Of a stretch of DNA of 5,058 bases, positions 1-5,058 are shown piece by piece. The first letter of the stretch is position 1. Each line of letters begins with the position of its first letter. The notes under the pieces are model-generated. The model did not search any database. It saw only the letters and a list, made by a program, of their open reading frames with translations, and was not told the origin of the DNA. Position numbers and translations under genes: made by a program. Source of the DNA: Acidimicrobiia bacterium (lineage in GTDB: Bacteria; Actinomycetota; Acidimicrobiia; Spongiisociales; UBA5794). Where the stretch lies: the NCBI GenBank assembly GCA_013001485.1, contig JABDMN010000365.1:1-5058 (forward strand), read 5' to 3'.

Positions 1-1526
<1,526 letters not shown>

Positions 1527-1546
<20 letters not shown>

Positions 1547-2447
1547 GGAATGGCTGGAGAAGGACTACTACGCCCTCCTCGGCGTTCCCAAGGACGCGTC
1601 TCAACGCGACATCAAGAAGGCATACCGAAAGCTCGCCCAGCAGCACCACCCCGACGCCAACCCGGACAACGGAGGGGCTGAGGCCAAGTTCAAGGACGCC
1701 AACGAGGCCTATGACGTTCTCGGTGACGCCGAGCAGCGCAAGGAGTACGACCACGCTCGCGAGATGGGCTATTTCGTCGGTGGCCCCGGTGGAAACCAAC
1801 AGTACGTGCGCGTGGAAGACCTGTTTGGAGGGGGCGGCGGCAGCCAGATGGAGGACCTTCTCGGCGGGTTTGGCGACCTGTTCGGAGGAGCCGGACGTCG
1901 CAACAGGCCTCAACCCGGTCGTGACCTCGCCACCAGCATCAGCATTTCGTTCCACGAGGGGGTTTCCGGCACGACGCGCGAAGTGCAGGTCGACGGCAAG
2001 CGGGTGAAGTTCGAGGTTCCCAAGGGAGTCGCCGACAGTGCCCGGGTGCGCCTGCGTGGAAAGGGCGGGCCCGGTGCCAACGGCGCCCCCAACGGAGACC
2101 TGTACATCACTGTGCACGTCGCCGACCACCCGATCTTCAGTCGTCGGGGCCGCGACCTCACCATCGACGTTCCGCTCACCTATATGGAAGCCGCCCTCGG
2201 GGCCGAGATCACGGTTCCCACCCTGAACGGATCGGTCAAGCTGCGCATCCCGACAGGCACCCCGTCGGGCAAGAGGTTCAAGGTCAAGGGTCGCGGCGTC
2301 ACCGACGCCAAGGACCGCACGGGGAATCTCCTGGTAACAGTGGAGGTGGCGGTGCCACAGGCACTCACCGACGAGGAGCGTGCCCTCCTCGAGAAGCTTC
2401 GCGATCAGCCGGCGGGAGACAATCCCCGCAAGCACCTGGGGGTGTGA
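1527..2447 (+). CDS. dnaJ: DnaJ-family (Hsp40) co-chaperone without zinc finger, CbpA-like
   Basis: This is a J-domain co-chaperone that delivers substrates to DnaK and stimulates its ATPase. With the ATG at 1527 the product is 306 residues. The J domain covers about 10-75 with the essential HPD at 41-43. A Gly/Phe-rich linker follows ([17 protein letters not shown]), then two C-terminal substrate-binding beta domains ([33 protein letters not shown], then [17 protein letters not shown] and [10 protein letters not shown]). The cysteine-rich zinc-binding region of classical DnaJ (four CxxCxGxG repeats) is absent and the protein contains no cysteine at all, giving class B (CbpA-like) architecture although it sits in the dnaK operon. 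An AGG 6 nt upstream favours 1527. The alternative ATG at 1539 would remove four residues and has no visible ribosome site. The first possible frame opening (GTG 1434) lies deep in grpE and adds non-homologous residues. Confidence 0.95.
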
Positions 2448-2448
2448 C

Positions 2449-2826
2449 ATGAGCCAGCGAACCCATGCCGTCTACATCATCTCGGTTGCTGCCGAGCTGG
2501 CCGGCATGCACCCTCAAACGCTGCGCATCTACGAACGCCGCGGGCTCATCGAGCCGTACCGGACTCCCGGGGGCACTCGCCGCTACTCCGACGCGGACAT
2601 CGGTCGGCTTCGCATGATCCAAGAGCTGACGGGCCAGGGGATGAACCTCGAAGGCGTACGAAGGGTCATCCGGCTCACTGAGGAGAACAGGCGTTTGCGC
2701 GCACAGGTGGACCGTCTCGTTCGCCTGTTGAGCGAGGCGGAATCGCGGCTGGAGGGCCGGCCGATTCGTCGACGTGCCGTCGAGGAGAACCTCCCGGCGA
2801 TCCGTCGTCGCGACCCTCTGCGCTGA
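2449..2826 (+). CDS. hspR: HspR, MerR-family heat-shock repressor
   Basis: HspR is the actinobacterial repressor of the dnaK operon. In studied actinobacteria it binds inverted repeats called HAIR, with DnaK acting as co-repressor, so free chaperone shuts the operon off. The 125-residue product begins with a MerR-type winged helix-turn-helix. The helix-turn-helix is near residues 12-31, with MHPQTLRIYERRGLI typical of HspR. The wing is at 38-46 (RTPGGTRRY), followed by RLRMIQELTGQGMNLEGV and a short coiled coil at about 80-108 suited to dimerisation. The C-terminal tail is basic (RPIRRRAVEE, IRRRDPLR). The ATG lies 1 nt after the dnaJ stop, with GGGGG 6 nt upstream as ribosome site. The cognate operator should precede dnaK, outside this window; I found no convincing HAIR copy inside it. 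Confidence 0.95.
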   Translation: MSQRTHAVYIISVAAELAGMHPQTLRIYERRGLIEPYRTPGGTRRYSDADIGRLRMIQELTGQGMNLEGVRRVIRLTEENRRLRAQVDRLVRLLSEAESRLEGRPIRRRAVEENLPAIRRRDPLR

Positions 2827-2848
2827 GCCACGTACGCTGGGGTCGCCG

Positions 2849-3244
2849 ATGAGCGACCAGCGAACGCCCAAGTCCCGCTTCTACGACCCGCTCCCGCCGC
2901 TGAGAAAACGGGTCATCACCTGGGTGGCGTTCGTCGTGGGTGGCCTGGCGGTCACGTCGGCTTTCGCCGCCCTAGTGCACCCCAGCTATCCCGACGTGTG
3001 CCAGAGGTTCACCAGCGCCGCCTTCCCCTGCGACCCGGTGCCGTTCAGTTCGTTCATTGCATACAGCGTGATGGTGGTCGGCATGGCCGTATGGATCATC
3101 GGCCCGATCGTGTGGGCGTTGCTGGGTCTACGCAAGGGCTACAAGTGGGAGCAGAGCCGGGTCGAACCGGCAGAGATCAACCTGATCATCTTGATCGGGT
3201 TCATCTATATGGGGATCGGCGTGGCGATCCTGGTGCTGCGCTAG
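2849..3244 (+). CDS. Small three-pass membrane protein of unknown function
   Basis: I do not recognise this 131-residue protein. It has three clear hydrophobic segments, at about 22-43, 68-94 and 110-130. Positive residues before the first (RKR at 19-21) and between the second and third (RKGYK, 95-99) predict the N-terminus in the cytoplasm and the C-terminus outside. The loop at 44-67 would be outside; it carries Cys51 and Cys61, which could form a disulfide. There is no signal peptide cleavage motif and no catalytic motif that I can see. The ATG has GGGG 6 nt upstream and lies 22 nt after hspR on the same strand with no terminator between, so co-transcription with the heat-shock operon is plausible but unproven. 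Its stop codon is the palindrome shared with the opposite-strand gene. Length, ribosome site and hydrophobic pattern support a real gene. Confidence 0.8.
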   Translation: MSDQRTPKSRFYDPLPPLRKRVITWVAFVVGGLAVTSAFAALVHPSYPDVCQRFTSAAFPCDPVPFSSFIAYSVMVVGMAVWIIGPIVWALLGLRKGYKWEQSRVEPAEINLIILIGFIYMGIGVAILVLR

Positions 3245-3522
3245 GCCGAAACCTCGACGCCGTTCCAGAAGGCGACAAATCCCTCGATCTCGGCAGCTGC
3301 CTCTTTGGTGGTTGGGTAGTACCAGGCGGCTCCGGCGTTCACTTCGCCGTCGACAACCACGTCGTAGTAGCTGGCCGTGCCCTTCCACGGGCACACTGAA
3401 CTCTGCGGGCTGTCGGTGAAGTAGTCGCGGTTGATCGCCTGTGGCGGGAAGTAGTGATTGCCCTCGACCACCACGGTGTCGTCGCTTTGCGCCAGCACGG
3501 CGCCGTTCCATGTCGCTTTCAT
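3241..3522 (-). CDS. DUF427 family protein
   Basis: This is a 93-residue protein of the DUF427 (NTP_transf_9) family, small soluble beta-rich proteins common in actinobacteria whose biochemical role is not settled. Family marks are WNG (5-7), the NHYFP block (22-26), CPWKGTASYYDV (44-55), AAWYYP (65-70) and the ending VAFWNGVEV (83-91). The CPWKG cysteine and tryptophan and the NHYFP histidine are the most conserved points of the family and all are present. Length is normal for a single-domain member. The ATG has a strong ribosome site, AAGGAG at 3527-3532, 4 nt upstream. The gene is separated from the upstream mscL by an intrinsic terminator, so it needs its own promoter in 3523-3578, which I could not pinpoint. 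Its TAG stop overlaps the stop of the converging gene. Confidence 0.9.
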   Translation of the reverse strand: MKATWNGAVLAQSDDTVVVEGNHYFPPQAINRDYFTDSPQSSVCPWKGTASYYDVVVDGEVNAGAAWYYPTTKEAAAEIEGFVAFWNGVEVSA

Positions 3523-3526
3523 CGTG

Positions 3527-3532
3527 CTCCTT
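3527..3532 (-). promoter_or_regulatory. Shine-Dalgarno AAGGAG for the DUF427 gene
   Basis: On the - strand AAGGAG is followed by four bases and then the ATG at 3522. It is one of the strongest ribosome sites in the window and decides the start. Confidence 0.75.
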
Positions 3533-3578
3533 GTAGCTCGATAGTCCCCAACGCTCGGTTCTCGTCGTCGATTCCGGC

Positions 3579-3609
3579 AAAGAGAAAGGGGCCGGATGAA
3601 CCCGGCCCC
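3579..3609 (-). terminator. Intrinsic terminator of mscL
   Basis: A perfect 8-bp stem, GGGGCCGG at 3588-3595 and CCGGCCCC at 3602-3609, has a 6-nt loop. Read on the - strand it is followed by TTTCTCTTT (3587-3579), the T-rich tail of a rho-independent terminator, and it starts 24 nt after the mscL stop. On the + strand no T run follows, so it should act mainly on the - strand. It insulates the DUF427 gene from mscL. Confidence 0.85.
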
Positions 3610-3633
3610 AGTCTCAATGGATTAGGTGATTGG

Positions 3634-4008
3634 TTACTTGGCCAGCGAGTCGCGGATCTCACGCAACAGCGTGATGTCCTCGGCCGGTGCCGGGGCGTCG
3701 CCCTCACCTGAAGCCTGACGAGCCTTGAGCGTGTTGTACGGCTTCACAACGAACATGAACAACGCGAATGCCACCAGCACGAAGGTGATGACCGCATTGA
3801 TGAACCTGCCGTAGAAGATGCTGCTGTCACCAACGTCAATGGTCAGACCAGCGAAATCCGGCTGTCGAAAGATGGCTGCGACGATCGGCATCAGCACGTC
3901 CTCGACCAACGAGCCGATCAGAGCGGCAAAGGCGAGAGCGAGAACGAGACCGACGGCGACCTCGATGAGATTGCCCTTTAGGGCAAAATCCTTGAACTCC
4001 TTGAGCAT
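3634..4008 (-). CDS. mscL: MscL, large-conductance mechanosensitive channel
   Basis: MscL is the homopentameric inner-membrane emergency valve that opens under membrane tension during hypo-osmotic shock. The 124-residue product is near the family's usual length. The N-terminal amphipathic helix (LKEFKDFALKGN, 2-13) leads into the pore-lining TM1 (about 14-46, with GNLIEVAVG and the LVEDVLMP turn). A short periplasmic loop (about 48-68) follows, then TM2 (69-90, FINAVITFVLVAFALFMFVV), the KPYN turn and a C-terminal bundle helix ending LLREIRDSL (114-122). The linker 98-110 is rich in Ala, Pro and acidic residues. Compared with the E. coli protein, the glycine of the pore motif GVIIG is alanine here (residue 24) and the constriction residues appear as Val17 and Leu21. 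The gene stands alone, with a strong ribosome site upstream and a terminator downstream. Identification is firm. Confidence 0.97.
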   Translation of the reverse strand: MLKEFKDFALKGNLIEVAVGLVLALAFAALIGSLVEDVLMPIVAAIFRQPDFAGLTIDVGDSSIFYGRFINAVITFVLVAFALFMFVVKPYNTLKARQASGEGDAPAPAEDITLLREIRDSLAK

Positions 4009-4014
4009 TGTTGA

Positions 4015-4023
4015 CTTCCTCCT
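4015..4023 (-). promoter_or_regulatory. Shine-Dalgarno AGGAGGAAG for mscL
   Basis: On the - strand AGGAGGAAG is followed by six bases (TCAACA) and the ATG at 4008. It is nearly a full match to the anti-Shine-Dalgarno sequence and implies efficient translation of the channel. Confidence 0.85.
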
Positions 4024-4036
4024 CGAAGTAACTCAC

Positions 4037-4089
4037 AGAAACTGTATCCACGGGTAAGACCCATTCCGCGGCAATTGGTTTCAGTTTCT
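4037..4089. repeat. Inverted repeat AGAAACTG / CAGTTTCT in the mscL upstream region
   Basis: The arms at 4037-4044 and 4082-4089 are perfect 8-bp complements separated by 37 nt. The stretch between them also holds a GGGT-AAG-ACCC hairpin (4052-4062) and a CCGCGG palindrome (4066-4071). The mscL-proximal arm overlaps a TACAGT (- strand, 4046-4041) that fits the loose -10 pattern TANNNT, but no good -35 is spaced correctly. The element could be an operator or leader-RNA structure for mscL, or chance in a 137-nt gap. The rest of 4009-4145 shows nothing else I can name. Confidence 0.4.
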
Positions 4090-4124
4090 TGGTCGCAAGT
4101 CTTTGACCCCTGAGGTGAAGAACC

Positions 4125-4140
4125 GTGACCTTGTGGCCAC
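4125..4140 (-). terminator. Weak candidate terminator after the archease-like gene
   Basis: On the - strand GTGGCC-ACAA-GGTCAC can form a 6-bp stem with one G-U pair, 5 nt after the TAG at 4146, followed by only a short T-containing stretch (GGTTCTTC). On the + strand the same pair would be an A-C mismatch, so the fold favours the - strand. The tail is poor and read-through into mscL is possible. Confidence 0.3.
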
Positions 4141-4145
4141 CGCGA

Positions 4146-4598
4146 CTACTGCCGGTGGTCGAAGTGGACCTCGGCCCAGAACCCATCGGGCACGACAACG
4201 ATCGACGGCTTGGGGTCGGTCAACCCGTGAAGCCTGCCTCCTGTGTCCTCCTGATCCCGGGGCAACCCCGACAACGAGCCCTGCACCCCACCCTCCTCAA
4301 GCCGATCGACCACGAAGAACGAGGGGACTATGCCCTCCTCGTGAGCGACCAAAGCCAGCTCACCGATCCAGTTGACGAGCAATTCGTCCATCGTGTCACC
4401 CGGTGCGACCACGGGCCACGAGTAGGTCGGGGTGATGGTTGCGGGGTCAGCCACAAGCGAGAAGCCGGCGGACGCTGCGTGTTCGAACAGCTCGGGAAGC
4501 GTGACACCGAATGCGACGAACACGGTTGGGGCTATCTGCCGGTATGCGTCCACGGCTGGCACCGTAGGCAGTACCTCGCACGCCTTGCGATACTTCAT
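4146..4598 (-). CDS. Archease-like protein lacking the HTAD motif
   Basis: The core matches archease (formerly DUF101), the small protein that in known systems activates the RNA ligase RtcB in tRNA splicing or RNA repair. With the ATG at 4598 it is 150 residues. Matching blocks are FVAFGVTLPELFEHAASAGFS (27-47), VADPATI (49-55), GDTMDELLVNWIGEL (67-81), EEGIVPSFFVV (87-97) and the end WAEVHFDH (141-148). The N-terminal HTAD block, which carries a metal-binding Asp in archease, is replaced by QIAP (21-24), and the conserved His near the C-terminus is missing from LHGLTDPKP, although Asp147 remains. So this is a diverged member, perhaps without the classical activity. No rtcB is visible nearby. 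The start is uncertain: a GTG at 4562, with GAGGT 10 nt upstream, gives 138 residues and fits the family N-terminus better; a GTG at 4625 would overlap the divergent gene. Confidence 0.75.
   Translation of the reverse strand: MKYRKACEVLPTVPAVDAYRQIAPTVFVAFGVTLPELFEHAASAGFSLVADPATITPTYSWPVVAPGDTMDELLVNWIGELALVAHEEGIVPSFFVVDRLEEGGVQGSLSGLPRDQEDTGGRLHGLTDPKPSIVVVPDGFWAEVHFDHRQ
4589..4594 (+). promoter_or_regulatory. Candidate -10 element for a leaderless transcript of the 4601 gene
   Basis: GATACT matches four of six bases of TATAAT and ends exactly 6 nt before the A of the ATG at 4601, the spacing expected if transcription starts on the start codon. There is no Shine-Dalgarno before this ATG, and leaderless messages are common in actinobacteria. 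No convincing -35 is present, so this is an inference. Confidence 0.35.
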
Positions 4599-4600
4599 AC

Positions 4601-5058
4601 ATGACCCAGGAGTGGCAGAAGGCACAACGGCCGTCCGAGCGCGAGTCGGCCGAACGGGTCGCGGAGGCTCTCGACGCTGCCCAGGTGGAGCGCATCATCC
4701 GGCGCGCCGTGGAACTACAGGTCGACGAGGACCTGGCGATGCCAGCGCTCGAGGAGCCCGCTCTCGAACGCATCGCCACCGAGCTCGGTATCGACCAGGA
4801 GCACCTCCGTCGCGCCATTGCGGAGGCCAAAACCGATCTGACCCGTCCCGAGACGACGCTGCTGGACCGGCTGTTCGCTCCCCCGTCGATCACCGAGAGC
4901 CGCATCGTCCACGGCAGCCGGGACACGGTCGAGGCCCGCATCATCGGGTGGATGCGCCGCCATGAGGGAATGCGGATGCGGCGGCGAGGCGAATCGGGGG
5001 CCCTGTGGGAAACCGATCCCCACATCTTCACCAAGGTGCGGATGGGGCTCCGGATGGG
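4601..5058 (+). CDS. Uncharacterised protein, N-terminal part, 3' end cut by window edge
   Basis: The frame runs open from an ATG at 4601 to the window end, giving 152 residues without a stop. I do not recognise a named family. Residues 1-35 are charged and likely helical (QEWQKAQRPSERESAERVAE). Residues 25-76 look like a small helical domain: a helix RIIRRAVELQ, then a second unit LERIATELGIDQEHLRRAIAEA that resembles a helix-turn-helix-like hairpin. Residues 97-152 turn basic and beta-like (RIVHGSRDTVEARIIGWMRRHEGMR, RRRGESGALWETDP). This layout, a short helical module with an ElGId core followed by a basic domain, recalls uncharacterised actinobacterial proteins, but that is recollection rather than a match. 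No upstream in-frame start exists (TAG at 4565), which fixes the ATG unless a later GTG is used. The frame is preferred over the Arg/Ser-rich alternatives on either strand because its composition is protein-like throughout. Confidence 0.75.
   Translation, partial: MTQEWQKAQRPSERESAERVAEALDAAQVERIIRRAVELQVDEDLAMPALEEPALERIATELGIDQEHLRRAIAEAKTDLTRPETTLLDRLFAPPSITESRIVHGSRDTVEARIIGWMRRHEGMRMRRRGESGALWETDPHIFTKVRMGLRM

Noticed and set aside
3523..3578. Search for a promoter of the DUF427 gene downstream of the mscL terminator
   Set aside because: No hexamer pair with acceptable -35 and -10 spacing was visible, so no promoter is called although one is expected.
3991..4006. CTTGAACTC and CTTGAG resembling half-sites of the HspR operator (HAIR)
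   Set aside because: The two copies are direct rather than inverted and fall in codons 2-6 of mscL (KEFKDF), so they do not form the CTTGAGT-N7-ACTCAAG palindrome.
4091..4108. GGTC...GACC inverted repeat between mscL and the archease-like gene
   Set aside because: Only four base pairs with a ten-base loop and no T tail; too weak to call a terminator or operator.
4125..4604. + strand open frame of 159 codons opposite the archease-like gene
   Set aside because: Its product is Pro/Arg/His-rich with no domain sense, whereas the - strand reading matches the archease family over most of its length.
4447..5034. - strand open frame of 195 codons opposite the partial gene at 4601
   Set aside because: Its product is extremely Ser/Arg-rich, typical of an antisense shadow, and the + strand frame has balanced protein-like composition.

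Overview
The window is GC-rich, tightly packed bacterial chromosome. The gene order dnaK-grpE-dnaJ-hspR on the + strand, with a MerR-family HspR repressor as the last chaperone-operon gene, is the classic actinobacterial heat-shock operon. My inference is an actinobacterium, possibly from a deep-branching group such as Acidimicrobiia, because the DnaJ lacks the zinc finger seen in the textbook actinobacterial DnaJ1. The lineage is a guess from protein character, not something a search confirmed.

Region 1 (1-3244, + strand) is the heat-shock operon. It holds the 3' half of dnaK, grpE (4-nt overlap with dnaK), a cysteine-free dnaJ (about 20-nt overlap with grpE), hspR (1 nt after dnaJ) and, 22 nt further on, a small three-pass membrane protein I do not recognise. 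DnaK, GrpE and DnaJ form one folding machine. HspR is expected to repress the operon with DnaK as co-repressor, through an operator upstream of dnaK that lies outside this window.

Region 2 (3241-4008, - strand) holds a DUF427-family protein and an MscL mechanosensitive channel. They are separated by a clear intrinsic terminator (3579-3609), so they are probably separate transcripts. The DUF427 gene and the small membrane-protein gene converge on one palindromic CTAG that supplies both stop codons.

Region 3 (4009-5058) starts with a 137-nt intergenic stretch containing an 8-bp inverted repeat in the mscL leader. A - strand archease-like gene follows, which has lost the hallmark HTAD motif. 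Diverging from it is a + strand gene of unknown function (4601 to the window end) that is open at the window edge and looks leaderless.

No stretch longer than 300 bases lacks a gene. I saw no tRNA, rRNA, CRISPR array, insertion sequence or phage gene. Most of the window is well-understood core biology. The points that merit a second look are the degenerate archease, the zinc-less DnaJ, the peptide shared by the DnaK tail and the GrpE head, and the two unrecognised genes.
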